Shown: positions 19,020-27,962 of the stretch, piece by piece
Layout: each line of letters begins with the position of its first letter
How positions within the stretch are numbered: position 1 is the stretch's first letter
DNA from: Veillonella parvula
GTDB taxonomy: Bacteria > Bacillota > Negativicutes > Veillonellales > Veillonellaceae
DNA: 64,000 bases
NCBI RefSeq assembly: GCF_902810435.1
Contig: NZ_LR778174.1
Span: 1,289,501-1,353,500 of the forward strand
Direction: 5' to 3'
Program-made: the position numbers and the translations under genes
The notes under the pieces: generated by a model
Database searches by the model: none
The model's input: the letters and a program-made list of their open reading frames with translations, nothing else
Told to the model about the DNA's origin: nothing

Positions 19020-19853
19020 CTATTCAGGTAGAGATACGTTCTCTAAGTTTGTTTTTTCGATAGACTCAATATCACCTTGGTCGCAAAGGTTTGCAATAGT
19101 TGGATCGATTGGTAAACGGTTTAACAATAAAAGACCGTACTTTTGAAGGATTTCTTCAATGTGGCTTTCACCAAAGATTTGGTAATCCTTACCGTTATCT
19201 GGGCAATGGAAGTAAGAGTAGTTTTCCACGACACCAATAATAGGCACTTGCATTAAATCAGCCATTTTTACTGCTTTTTCAACAATCATGGATACCAAGT
19301 CTTGAGGAGATGTAACGATAATGATGCCATCCAATTTCAAGGATTGGTATACAGTAATCGCTACGTCACCTGTTCCTGGTGGCATATCAACGAATAAATA
19401 GTCGATGTCTTTCCAAATAACATCTGTATAGAATTGCTTTACAACATTGCCTAGAATAGGACCTCGCCATAAAACAGGATCAGTATCATTTTCCAAAAGA
19501 AGGTTAACAGACATAACGTCAATACCACCTTTGGATTTTACGGGATACATACCGATTTCGTCGGCATACGCTTTTTCCTTGATACCGAACATCTTAGGAA
19601 TGGAAGGACCTGTAATATCAGCATCGAGGATACCTACTTTGTAACCTTTACGCGCCATGGTAATGGCCATCAAGCTTGTAACCGAGGATTTACCTACGCC
19701 GCCTTTACCAGATACGACGCCGATTACATGTTTAACAGAACTAAGCTCGTGTAATTGAGCTGTAAGATCTTGAGGTTGTTGAGGCGCGCCACCACCGCAA
19801 CCAGAAGATTGAGATGGGCATCCGCCACAATCACTGCTGCTACCGCAACCCAT
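19020..19853 (-). CDS. mrp: Mrp/NBP35 (ApbC)-family ATP-binding iron-sulfur carrier
   Basis: About 277 residues. A Cys-rich N-terminus (MGCGSSSDCGGCPSQSSGCG) precedes a deviant-Walker P-loop domain: VSGKGGVGKSSVTSLMA, then ILDADITGPSIPKMFG and YLFVDMPPGTGDVAITV. Mrp proteins bind and transfer [4Fe-4S] clusters in the cytosol. The C-terminal cluster motif reads HCPDNGK, so only one Cys of the usual CxxC is kept, as in some anaerobe homologues. The start at 19853 (ATG) has AGGTG 6 nt before it; an in-frame GTG three codons upstream lies inside that ribosome site. It is followed by its own terminator. Confidence 0.92.
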   Translation of the reverse strand: MGCGSSSDCGGCPSQSSGCGGGAPQQPQDLTAQLHELSSVKHVIGVVSGKGGVGKSSVTSLMAITMARKGYKVGILDADITGPSIPKMFGIKEKAYADEIGMYPVKSKGGIDVMSVNLLLENDTDPVLWRGPILGNVVKQFYTDVIWKDIDYLFVDMPPGTGDVAITVYQSLKLDGIIIVTSPQDLVSMIVEKAVKMADLMQVPIIGVVENYSYFHCPDNGKDYQIFGESHIEEILQKYGLLLLNRLPIDPTIANLCDQGDIESIEKTNLENVSLPE

Positions 19854-19975
19854 AGTAAACACCTACTTTCTTTGAGGTTATACCTCATATCTATATTAAA
19901 AACTTATTTCTATATGGTAAACACAATGTATCTACTTATATATTGTATCACGTTATATCAAAAATTATCAATATA

Positions 19976-21169
19976 TTACTCACCACAGAATTCTTTAGTT
20001 AAAGAGCCCAGAATTTCCATGCCCTTCGTGATTTCATCTACAGTTGGCACAGTATAACTCAAGCGAAATGCATGACCTTCCCCTGCTCCATCTGCTGCAA
20101 AGGCACCACATTTAATTATTCCTACATTGCGATCCATACAAGTTTCAAAAAATACATCACAATCTACATCCTCAGGCATCGTCATCCATGCAAACATACC
20201 ACCTGTAGGTTGCGTTAATTTAACTTTAGAGCTGGCATACTTTTCAAAAGCGTTAAGTAATGCATCACACTTTGTTTTATATACTTTACGCACATTATCC
20301 AAATGTGCGTCATAATCGATAGTATCAAGAACCTTAGCTACAACTTTTTGAGTAACCAACGGCATTTGCCCTGCCGTATTATTTTTCAATGCTTGAATAG
20401 CCTCAATTACCTTAGCTGGACCAAATAAAAAGCCTACACGCAAGCCGGCAGATAATGTCTTAGAATAAGAACCTGCATATAGAACGCGGTCTTCTGTATC
20501 AAAAGATTTAAATGTTGGAATATATTCGCCAGCAAAACGGATTTCACCATATGGGTCATCTTCATAGATAAATAAATCATATTTAGATGCTATAGCGTAA
20601 ATTTCCTTACGGCGTTCTAAAGGCATAGTAATGCCTGTTGGATTCTGAAAGTTAGGAATTAGATAAATATATTTACCTTTACCAGATTGAGCCGCTTTTT
20701 CTAACTCACTTGGAATCATACCGTGCTCGTCAGTTTTAACACCTAATGCTTTACCGCCCATATTGCGTACAGAGTTGATAGCACTGGTGAAAGTAAATTC
20801 ATCCATATAAACTTCATCGCCTGGTTCTAATACGGTAATGGGTACAAGACCTAGTAATTGACCCGCTCCATTAGAAATAATGAGACTTTGTCCGTTAGGA
20901 TTCATCTTATGTGTATTTACAAGACGTTCCAACGTAAGTTCAGCAAGACGCGCATCACCTTGCATAGGTCCATATTGTAAAAGACTCATAGGATTAGAGT
21001 GAACCACCTCATCAAAAGCCTTTTCGATGACCTCTACAGGAATTGCTTCTGGCGCAGGATTGCCGATACCAAAACTGATAAAGCCTTCTACTCCTACACC
21101 ACGTTCAAAAACTTCACGAATAAAATTAGGCCCTTTTAAGGTTACACGTTCAGGAAGAGAAAAGCTCAT
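19976..21169 (-). CDS. PLP-dependent aminotransferase (fold type I, 2-aminoadipate/aromatic aminotransferase-like)
   Basis: 397 residues of the MocR/LysN-like aminotransferase group, without the N-terminal wHTH domain of MocR regulators. Cofactor-binding motifs are NGAGQLLGLVPITVLEPGDE, LIPNFQNPTGITMPLERR, EDDPYGEIRF and SYSKTLSAGLRVGF, with the Schiff-base Lys. It transfers amino groups between an amino acid and a 2-oxoacid; the substrate cannot be assigned. A GAGGCGA ribosome site precedes the ATG. It has the same direction as mrp (122 nt away), but nothing links the two functionally. Confidence 0.87.
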   Translation of the reverse strand: MSFSLPERVTLKGPNFIREVFERGVGVEGFISFGIGNPAPEAIPVEVIEKAFDEVVHSNPMSLLQYGPMQGDARLAELTLERLVNTHKMNPNGQSLIISNGAGQLLGLVPITVLEPGDEVYMDEFTFTSAINSVRNMGGKALGVKTDEHGMIPSELEKAAQSGKGKYIYLIPNFQNPTGITMPLERRKEIYAIASKYDLFIYEDDPYGEIRFAGEYIPTFKSFDTEDRVLYAGSYSKTLSAGLRVGFLFGPAKVIEAIQALKNNTAGQMPLVTQKVVAKVLDTIDYDAHLDNVRKVYKTKCDALLNAFEKYASSKVKLTQPTGGMFAWMTMPEDVDCDVFFETCMDRNVGIIKCGAFAADGAGEGHAFRLSYTVPTVDEITKGMEILGSLTKEFCGE

Positions 21170-21312
21170 ACTATCGCCTCTTTCATATATTTATACCAAA
21201 ATCATACAAATTGAGTGTAAATAAAAACATTAATTACAAGAACTGATTATTAATTTATCTGAAGTCAATATATAAACAATCATTTTGTATATTAAAAAGT
21301 TTAATTTTTAGA

Positions 21313-22050
21313 TTACGCATTAGGATCGTGCTCTTGCTCAGCATTTCTCTTATTTATATAGTGTTTGTACACTTGCCACAAAACAAAGTACACTACACCA
21401 ACCACAAGTACAATAATTCCTAATCGCCCCATATTTTCTTGGAAGTTTACAATATCTGTACCAATAGCCACTTCTAAAGCTGTTGATGGGAATTTACCAA
21501 TTAAATTAGCCAATATATAATCTCTCGGCTTAATTTTACTGATAGCCCCTAGCGCTGTGATTACGCCAGATGGAAAATACGGCAAGGACCGGGCAAATAA
21601 CATGACCACAAAACCGTTTTTACCCGAAAAATCATCTACTTTCATTAACACGGTACTCTTAGCAATCAACTTGTCCGCTGTATCACGCAAAAAGTAACGC
21701 ATAATATAAAAGCTAATAACTACCCCAATTGTTTCTGCTAGCCAAGAAATAATGATGCCTGGCCACAAACCGAATACCAAACCATTTGCAGTTGAAATAA
21801 AAATGGATGGCAAGAATCCTACAGCATTAACGAAAATATCGAGGACCATACTCACAACCATAGCCATGGGACCAAAGCTTTGAATATACTCCGCTACCTC
21901 CTCCATAGAGCCACTCGTTGCCAAGTGCCACATGGTCGGATAAAACGTAGGATCTACTATATTTATGGCAATTAATAAAACAATGAAACCAATGCCTGCT
22001 ATTAACTGTACCCAACCTTCACCAGAAGGTTTTAAATTTCTTTTACTCAT
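21313..22050 (-). CDS. TVP38/TMEM64 (VTT/DedA-like) integral membrane protein
   Basis: 245 residues with about six hydrophobic stretches. Central motifs are FISTANGLVFGLWPGIIISW, GFVVMLFARSLPYFPSGVIT and the re-entrant-type NLIGKFPSTALEVAIGTD. These are the VTT-domain features shared with bacterial YdjX and eukaryotic TMEM64 lipid scramblases. It is an inner-membrane protein, probably involved in lipid or undecaprenyl carrier flipping or membrane homeostasis. A GAGGT site precedes the ATG. The C-terminus is short, charged and cytoplasmic (YINKRNAEQEHDPNA). Confidence 0.85.
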   Translation of the reverse strand: MSKRNLKPSGEGWVQLIAGIGFIVLLIAINIVDPTFYPTMWHLATSGSMEEVAEYIQSFGPMAMVVSMVLDIFVNAVGFLPSIFISTANGLVFGLWPGIIISWLAETIGVVISFYIMRYFLRDTADKLIAKSTVLMKVDDFSGKNGFVVMLFARSLPYFPSGVITALGAISKIKPRDYILANLIGKFPSTALEVAIGTDIVNFQENMGRLGIIVLVVGVVYFVLWQVYKHYINKRNAEQEHDPNA

Positions 22051-22326
22051 ATATACCTCGTATTAAAAAGACTAGCTTAATTATATCACGTATTCTATAG
22101 GGAGGTTATAACTAGTTCTATTTCTTCCCCCCAATTTAACTAGCTATATGTTTACTGAATAACAATAATGGAATAAAACATATCGTTCGTTTAGATACTA
22201 CCAATTAAAAATATTTATTTTAATTGGTAGTATCTTCAAAATATATATATTTTAATAGCATAATAATTATCTATAGATGTATAATACTACTATAACGAGA
22301 ATTTCCTTAAAGAAAGAAGGTATAAT

Positions 22327-22719
22327 ATGGTATCAGCAGGTCAAACAGCTACAGCAACAGTTCTAGTAACTGAATCTAATATTGCAAAAACAATGAAGTC
22401 TGGTTCTTTAGATGTCTTTGCTACACCAGCGATGTGTGCACTCATGGAGGAAGCTGCACAAGCTGCAGTACAGCCATATTTAGAGGACGGTGAAGGCACG
22501 GTAGGTATCGCCCTCTCCATCACTCACGAAGCCCCTACGCCTTTAGGCGCAACAGTAACAGCAAAAGCTACTGTAAGCGCTGTAGAAGGTCGTAAAATCA
22601 CATTCGATATCGAAGCCTCTGATGGCATTGGTGTTATCGGTCGCGGTACACATGAACGGTTTGTAATTAATAACGAAAAATTCATGGCTAAGGTAGCAAG
22701 TCGAGCCAATTCTAATTAA
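22327..22719 (+). CDS. Hotdog-fold thioesterase (fluoroacetyl-CoA thioesterase FlK-like)
   Basis: 130-residue single hotdog domain. The helix region GSLDVFATPAMCALMEEAAQ and strands ALSITHEAPTPLGATVTAKA and VIGRGTHERFVIN match the FlK-like thioesterases, including the Thr/Glu/His type catalytic positions (TPAM, MEEAA, SITHEAP). It would hydrolyse a small acyl-CoA in the cytosol. The start ATG is 6 nt after AGAAGGT. It stands alone, transcribed opposite to both neighbours, and shares a bidirectional terminator with ilvE. Confidence 0.82.
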   Translation: MVSAGQTATATVLVTESNIAKTMKSGSLDVFATPAMCALMEEAAQAAVQPYLEDGEGTVGIALSITHEAPTPLGATVTAKATVSAVEGRKITFDIEASDGIGVIGRGTHERFVINNEKFMAKVASRANSN

Positions 22720-22772
22720 CGCTCTTCCCTACGCTTAGGGTTAACAACATTTTATAGAACTATATTATAAAA

Positions 22773-22798
22773 CGGCATCTATCATACGATAGATGCCG
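22773..22798. terminator. Bidirectional terminator between thioesterase and ilvE
   Basis: 11-bp perfect stem CGGCATCTATC/GATAGATGCCG with loop ATAC. The minus-strand exit is TTTTATAAT and the plus-strand exit is CTTCTTATT. It serves two convergent genes. Confidence 0.75.
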
Positions 22799-22836
22799 CT
22801 TCTTATTACTTTTAAAATACTAAAACCAATAAAGGA

Positions 22837-23859
22837 TTAGCAAATTTCAACGATCCAACCTTCTGGAGCTTCGATTTCACCATGTTGAATGCCAAGTAAT
22901 GTGTCATATAATTTTTTAGTGATAGGCCCCATATCATCCATGCCAGCAGGTACATTAATGGTACCTTCTGGAGTATCGATTTGGCCTACTGGAGATATAA
23001 CAGCAGCAGTACCACAAAGACCAATTTCAGCAAAGTCTTTTAATTCATCTTTATGAACTGGACGATGTTCTACTTCCATGCCAAGATAATGTTCCGCTAC
23101 GTACATCAAGGAACGACGTGTAATAGATGGCAAAATACTATCGGATTTAGGTGTTACTAATTTACCATCTTTAGTGATAAAGATAAAGTTTGCACCACCT
23201 GTTTCTTCAACATGAGTTCTAGTAGCCGCATCAAGGTACATGTTTTCTGCATAACCTTTGTTGTGAGCATCAGTGATGGCATACAAACTCATTGCATAGT
23301 TTAAGCCCGCTTTAATATGACCAGTACCATGAGGAGCTGCACGATCAAAATCAGTAATACGGATTTTAATTGGTTTAGCACCACCTTTGAAATAAGGACC
23401 TACTGGTGTTGTGAAAATACGGAATTGATATTCATCAGCTGGTTTTACACCGATAACAGAGTTTGTACCCATCATGTAAGGGCGAATATAAAGGCTTGCA
23501 CCATGGCCATATGGAGGAACAAAGTCTTTATTTGCTTTTACAACTTCTTTTACAGCTTCGAGGAAACGACCTTCAGGTAATGTAGGCATTACAAGGCGTT
23601 CCGCAGACTCGTTCAAACGAGCTGCATTTAGATCTGGACGGAAACATACGATGTGACCATCTTTAGTGTAATAAGCTTTCAAACCTTCGAAAATAGTTTG
23701 AGCGTATTGGAATACACCAGCACATTCGTTTAATACCACATTAGAATCAGTAATTAAACCACCTTCGTCCCATTTACCATCTTTATATGTAGATACATAA
23801 CGGTAGTCAGTTTCCACATAACCGAAACCGAGATTATCCCAATCTATATTCTTGCTCAT
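22837..23859 (-). CDS. ilvE: Branched-chain amino acid aminotransferase
   Basis: About 340-residue fold-type IV PLP enzyme. Key segments are FEGLKAYYTKDGHIVCFRPD, GHIKAGLNYAMSLYAITDA with the PLP Lys, and VEETGGANFIFITKDGKLVTP. It catalyses the final transamination to Leu, Ile and Val, or the first step of their breakdown. I place the start at 23859 because GGAGGT lies 7 nt before it; the alternative start five codons upstream overlaps that site. No T-box or CodY-like site is evident in the divergent region towards the FAH gene. Confidence 0.94.
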   Translation of the reverse strand: MSKNIDWDNLGFGYVETDYRYVSTYKDGKWDEGGLITDSNVVLNECAGVFQYAQTIFEGLKAYYTKDGHIVCFRPDLNAARLNESAERLVMPTLPEGRFLEAVKEVVKANKDFVPPYGHGASLYIRPYMMGTNSVIGVKPADEYQFRIFTTPVGPYFKGGAKPIKIRITDFDRAAPHGTGHIKAGLNYAMSLYAITDAHNKGYAENMYLDAATRTHVEETGGANFIFITKDGKLVTPKSDSILPSITRRSLMYVAEHYLGMEVEHRPVHKDELKDFAEIGLCGTAAVISPVGQIDTPEGTINVPAGMDDMGPITKKLYDTLLGIQHGEIEAPEGWIVEIC

Positions 23860-24047
23860 AACAATGACCTCCATACATATAAATTATACATATAATCTTA
23901 ACACTATATATGTGTAATTTCAATAGATTCTATAGAAATCATCATAGTTCTATAAAAAACATCAAGTATAATAATTTTATTTATTAGGAATTATATTATA
24001 ATAATTATATGATAATAACATTACATGCCTTTTAGGAGAATTACTTT

Positions 24048-24710
24048 ATGAAAGAAAATATTACGACCTTAATACCTAATGCAAACAATATCATCTGTAT
24101 TGGTTTAAATTACGCAGATCACATTGCTGAAACCAGTCTTGCTACACATGAATTTCCAGAAATATTTATGAAAACCTCAAACGCTTTAGCTGGAAATCAT
24201 GATACGATTACCATAGAGAATGAATCATTACATTATGACTATGAAGGCGAGCTAGTTATCATCATTGGTAAAGCTGGTAAAAATATTTCCAAAGAAAAAG
24301 CAGTAGACCATATCTTAGGGTATACCATCGGCAATGATGTATCGGCTCGTACTTTACAGTTTAGAGGTTCCCAATGGATACTCGGTAAATCTTTAGATAA
24401 TTTTGCCCCTATTGGTCCTACTATTGTTCCACCTCATACATTTGATTTTGAAAGTGCTACCATCACCACTACTGTAAATGGTGAAATACGACAAAATGCA
24501 AAATTACAACAAATGATATTTAAGCCGGATGCGATTATAGAATTTGTGTCTCAATATATTACACTACAGGAAGGTGACATTATCTTTACGGGTACACCTA
24601 GTGGCGTTGTACTTGGCAAGAATGAAAGCAAATACTCTTGGCTTAAGCCTGGTGATACTGTATCCATTTCCATAAGTGGTATTGGCACACTAGAAAATAA
24701 ATTTGTCTAA
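24048..24710 (+). CDS. Fumarylacetoacetate hydrolase (FAH) family protein
   Basis: 220 residues, the compact FAH-fold form. Metal- and substrate-binding segments are CIGLNYADHIAET, YDYEGELVIIIGK, YTIGNDVSARTLQ, WILGKSLDNFAPIGP and DIIFTGTPSGVVLG. The Glu/Glu/Asp metal set of FAHD1/YcgM-type enzymes is present. Family members act on acylpyruvates, oxaloacetate (decarboxylase) or 2-hydroxyhepta-2,4-dienedioate. A housekeeping oxaloacetate or acylpyruvate role is most likely here because no aromatic catabolism genes are nearby. AGGAGA precedes the ATG, and a strong terminator follows. Confidence 0.87.
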   Translation: MKENITTLIPNANNIICIGLNYADHIAETSLATHEFPEIFMKTSNALAGNHDTITIENESLHYDYEGELVIIIGKAGKNISKEKAVDHILGYTIGNDVSARTLQFRGSQWILGKSLDNFAPIGPTIVPPHTFDFESATITTTVNGEIRQNAKLQQMIFKPDAIIEFVSQYITLQEGDIIFTGTPSGVVLGKNESKYSWLKPGDTVSISISGIGTLENKFV

Positions 24711-24792
24711 AATATATGGTTTATTATAGTAGCGTATTTACGCTTATTATAGATATGAACTAAACCATCTATTTACAATCCAAATACATATA

Positions 24793-24847
24793 AAAAGAGA
24801 TTACCCTTATGTAGCTCCAACTACACAAAGGAATAATCTCTTTTTTT
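24793..24847 (+). terminator. Rho-independent terminator after the FAH gene
   Basis: Outer stem AAAGAGATTA/TAATCTCTTT is closed by an inner TGTAG/CTACA hairpin. A run of seven or more T follows on the plus strand. Confidence 0.8.
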
Positions 24848-24932
24848 ATAATGTATTGTTTTGATTTCCTTTTATAGTGTACGATTTATGTTTTCTAGTA
24901 TCTAAATACGCCCAATGAAGTATAGAAAACAT

Positions 24933-25430
24933 TTACTTATGTTTTGCCTCGAGTTCTAATAAATATTGCTTTCGATCAAGACCTCCTGCATATCCAGTTA
25001 ACTTGCCATTGCTACCAATTACACGATGACAAGGAACAATGATAGAAATTGGATTGTGCCCTACAGCACCCCCTACGGCTTGAGCAGACATTTTTTCTTT
25101 ACCTTGCTTTGTAGCAATCTTTTTACCAATATCTCCATAGGTCGTAGTCTCCCCATATGGAATTGTCTGTAAGATAGACCATACAGACTTGCGGAACTCT
25201 GTGCCCTCTAACTCAATTGGTGGTGTAACAAAAGGTTTTCTACCAGAGAAATATTGATCTAACCACATAATAGTCACTTCAAAAGGACCTGTTTTTTGTT
25301 CTATATAATCTGCATCATCATACGTAGGTGCGTGACTTTCATCAACAAAAAACAAATCTGTTAAGTATGATAATGTACCAAGCATAATCATGGTTCCTAA
25401 TGGACTTTCATAGGTATATTTATAATTCAT
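24933..25430 (-). CDS. ogt: Methylated-DNA-[protein]-cysteine S-methyltransferase
   Basis: 165-residue suicide DNA-repair protein that takes the methyl group from O6-methylguanine. The active-site motif PCHRVIGSNGKLTGYAGGL is intact, with the acceptor Cys near residue 134 and the helix-turn-helix finger before it (IPYGETTTYGDIGKKIA). It lacks the Ada regulatory N-terminus. The gene begins 17 nt after the SirTM gene on the same strand and probably shares its transcript, so direct DNA-alkyl repair and ADP-ribose metabolism are co-expressed. AAGGAG precedes the ATG. Confidence 0.93.
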   Translation of the reverse strand: MNYKYTYESPLGTMIMLGTLSYLTDLFFVDESHAPTYDDADYIEQKTGPFEVTIMWLDQYFSGRKPFVTPPIELEGTEFRKSVWSILQTIPYGETTTYGDIGKKIATKQGKEKMSAQAVGGAVGHNPISIIVPCHRVIGSNGKLTGYAGGLDRKQYLLELEAKHK

Positions 25431-25447
25431 AGTACATTAACTCCTTC

Positions 25448-26299
25448 TTAAGATAACAAATCATTCAACACTTTTAGTATATCATCATTAAATGCTATTG
25501 TATTATGCTGAATTTCAAATGGAATCGTTTGCTTTTCCATATTAATTAGCACATATAATGCATCTATATTATCGTCTGCCATCCGCATAAATGGATATTT
25601 AATAATCATGGGCGTATTAAATCCCACACCTAATTCTAACAATACAATAGGTTTATCTTTATGCTTCTCTACAAAAGCGGTATATCCTTTCTGCGCCGCA
25701 TACCAACCTTCATCTTGAACAAAAGTGCTATCAATACGAAGATTCATGGTCATTGATCTCCCACATTTAGGACAATGAGGAATCAAGTATGTAGGAATTT
25801 TCATATCTCTTTGCTCATCTACCATACGCTGTACTTGTTCTTTATTATCATAGGTCTTTTGATGACATGGCTCTGAGCACTGCCACAACCCATAATCCCC
25901 CTGCATGTAGTAAAACTTATTTTTATCTACACCGGCTAATTGCATTTGATGATCTACATTTGTAGTAATGACAAAATAGTTTTTACCTTCTAATAATTTC
26001 ATTAACTGAAGATAAGGTTCACCGACTTGTATGTCATATCGATTATAGTACGTAAGACGGCTAAAAAACGCCCAATATTCTTCCAGACTTTCATAATTAT
26101 AAAATCCGCCTGAATACATGTCGGTTATACCATATTTTTTGTAAAAGTCGTCAAAGTATTTGTGAAAGCGTTCACCACTATAGGTAAATCCTGCTGCAGT
26201 TGACATTCCTGCACCTACACCGACTAATAAGGCATCCGCATTGTTAATCGCTTCTTTTACACGATGTATATTATCCCAATAATTTGTTGTAGATGTCAT
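25448..26299 (-). CDS. SirTM-class sirtuin (macrodomain-linked protein ADP-ribosyltransferase)
   Basis: 283-residue Sir2-fold protein. The NAD loop is VGAGMSTAAGFTYSGERF, and four zinc-type Cys lie in QCSEPCHQ and CPKCGRSM. ITTNVDHQ holds the conserved Asn. The usual catalytic HG motif is replaced by YMQGDYG, a Gln at the His position, which is the hallmark of macrodomain-linked class M sirtuins (SirTM). In characterised examples these ADP-ribosylate a lipoylated GcvH-like carrier under oxidative stress. The gene overlaps the macrodomain gene by 29 nt, with AAGGAT before the ATG. No GcvH-L or lipoate ligase gene lies within the window, so the target here is open. Confidence 0.85.
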   Translation of the reverse strand: MTSTTNYWDNIHRVKEAINNADALLVGVGAGMSTAAGFTYSGERFHKYFDDFYKKYGITDMYSGGFYNYESLEEYWAFFSRLTYYNRYDIQVGEPYLQLMKLLEGKNYFVITTNVDHQMQLAGVDKNKFYYMQGDYGLWQCSEPCHQKTYDNKEQVQRMVDEQRDMKIPTYLIPHCPKCGRSMTMNLRIDSTFVQDEGWYAAQKGYTAFVEKHKDKPIVLLELGVGFNTPMIIKYPFMRMADDNIDALYVLINMEKQTIPFEIQHNTIAFNDDILKVLNDLLS

Positions 26300-27050
26300 A
26301 ATCTATATCCTTAAATACATTAAATACCACTTGGATTTTACTATTACTTTCTTTTAAATAGGTTCTCACAGTATGGACTGCAATTTGTGCCGCCTCTTCA
26401 TTAGGAAATCTAAACTCACCGGTAGAGATACAACAGAATGCAATGGAATGTAAGTTGTAAGCATTGGCTAGTTGTAAACAAGACCGATAGCAAGAAGCTA
26501 ATTCATTTCGCTCTTTATCTGTTACCTCTTCGTAAATAATAGGTCCCACCGTGTGAAGTACATGCTTTGCCGGCAAATTATACCCATAAGTCATACGAGC
26601 TACACCCGTTTTTTCAGGCATTTCCATATACTCAGTCATTCTTGCACATTCCATACGAAGCTCAATACCAGAAAAGGTATGAATAGCGTTATCAATACAC
26701 TTATGATTTGGAGCAAAACATCCGAGCAATTTATTATTGGCTGCATTTACAATAGCGTCTACAGATAATCGAGTAATATCTCCTTGCCACAGATAAATCT
26801 GAGGCTCTCGCTCTTCCATATCATTAATGGTTACGATTCCCTTTTCACGGGCTAATGTAATTAAATATTCATCCTCTATCTTCATCCATTCAAGAGGCAT
26901 AGCACCAGCAGGACGAATATTACATAGTGCTCTAAATAGAGTAAACTGTTCTTTTTCACTTACGGGAATATCTATATATTCGTTATGTTTCTCTTTATAT
27001 TCTGCTACCAATCCCTCTAAAAGATAGCGTAATCGTTCCTGCTGTGTCAT
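26271..27050 (-). CDS. Zinc-type macrodomain protein-ADP-ribose hydrolase
   Basis: 259 residues: an alpha-helical N-terminal extension (1-75) and a macrodomain (about 85-255). VNAANNKLLGCFAPNHKCID is the ADP-ribose loop plus the Cys/His/Cys zinc ligands of SirTM-associated macrodomains. VLHTVGPIIYE and CISTGEFRFPNEEAA complete the pocket. It should remove the modification made by the adjacent sirtuin. Upstream of it, on the minus strand, is a terminator from another unit, so this gene heads the macrodomain-SirTM-ogt operon. GGAG precedes the ATG. Confidence 0.88.
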   Translation of the reverse strand: MTQQERLRYLLEGLVAEYKEKHNEYIDIPVSEKEQFTLFRALCNIRPAGAMPLEWMKIEDEYLITLAREKGIVTINDMEEREPQIYLWQGDITRLSVDAIVNAANNKLLGCFAPNHKCIDNAIHTFSGIELRMECARMTEYMEMPEKTGVARMTYGYNLPAKHVLHTVGPIIYEEVTDKERNELASCYRSCLQLANAYNLHSIAFCCISTGEFRFPNEEAAQIAVHTVRTYLKESNSKIQVVFNVFKDIDYDIYNKLLG

Positions 27051-27098
27051 ATATAACTCCTAAATAGAATTAACTGGATTATAAACCTATTATATAGT

Positions 27099-27130
27099 AA
27101 AAAACTGCTAGCACATAATATGCTAGCAGT
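27099..27130 (-). terminator. Rho-independent terminator after the ABM-domain gene
   Basis: 10-bp stem ACTGCTAGCA/TGCTAGCAGT with a 7-nt loop and TTTTTT on the minus strand. It separates the exported-protein gene from the macrodomain operon. Confidence 0.8.
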
Positions 27131-27159
27131 AACTTTACTGATTAGTATTATATCAAAAA

Positions 27160-27927
27160 CTAAGGTCTAACAAAAGCTTGACCACCATGATTAAAGAGGA
27201 TATCTCCATCTAGTACTTTAGTAGTAACCCCTTGTAGACTACCTTGGATTTGGCTCATCATAAAGCGATAGCCTGGGCTATTCAAGTGTTTAATAAGAGC
27301 TTCCTGATCGCTATAAATCTGAATAACGTACCAGCGATTCTTTGCGTTTCTTTCACGAAGCACATAACCAGCCTTATAACCCGCATCGTCCCGAACGGCA
27401 CGTTCCATATCGAGTTGATATTGTCGTTGTACCGTATCGATTTCATTGCTATCAACAGTAAACTCAGTTAAGGTAACTACTGCCTTACCATCATTGACGA
27501 TAGATAATGCATCTTTCTTTTCAAATAAAAGTACAGACTGTACATCGTACATCTTACGATTTGTTAATTTAGAACCGACTTCATTAACAAATGCTTGATA
27601 ATGGTCAGATTTGCGATGTGCTTCAATGGCAGCTAAATCTTTATAGATTTCAACTACATAAGACTCCGAAGGATTCCCCTTTACATGAGCCACATTCATG
27701 GACAATGTATTAGGCTCTTTTTCCATAGATGCTGTCAGATTGGCTACACCTGCACTATTATAAGTTCCTTGTAGCTCTACAGGTACTTCGAAACGATACA
27801 TACCTACACTAGGTGCTGTATCTACAGATTGATCCCGTTCCATAACAAGAGCTGCAAAAGATGTGCTTACACCTAATACGGCAATAACAGATGTAACTAT
27901 CATACGTTTTAATAATGTTCTATTCAT
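27160..27927 (-). CDS. Exported protein with two ABM-like (monooxygenase-fold) domains
   Basis: About 255 residues. The N-terminus MNRTLLKRMIVTSVIAVLGV with a following hydrophobic stretch is a signal peptide or anchor. Two alpha/beta-barrel units follow: residues about 38-135 (YVVEIYKDLAAIEAHRKSDH) and 145-240 (WYVIQIYSDQEALIKHLNSP). Both resemble antibiotic-biosynthesis monooxygenase (ABM) domains, which form small ferredoxin-like folds. Cytosolic ABM proteins degrade quinones or haem, but a periplasmic tandem form has no assigned role that I know. The start at 27927 is preferred because AGGAAG lies just before it. The downstream terminator shows that it ends its unit, possibly with the ProX-like gene upstream. 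Confidence 0.7.
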   Translation of the reverse strand: MNRTLLKRMIVTSVIAVLGVSTSFAALVMERDQSVDTAPSVGMYRFEVPVELQGTYNSAGVANLTASMEKEPNTLSMNVAHVKGNPSESYVVEIYKDLAAIEAHRKSDHYQAFVNEVGSKLTNRKMYDVQSVLLFEKKDALSIVNDGKAVVTLTEFTVDSNEIDTVQRQYQLDMERAVRDDAGYKAGYVLRERNAKNRWYVIQIYSDQEALIKHLNSPGYRFMMSQIQGSLQGVTTKVLDGDILFNHGGQAFVRP

Positions 27928-27962
27928 AGATCTTCCTAAACTGCTCCTAAAACACTTCAAAA

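Noticed and set aside
23860-24047. T-box or CodY control of ilvE
   Set aside because: The leader is under 190 nt and shared with a divergent gene; no T-box motif or AATTTTC-type palindrome was found.
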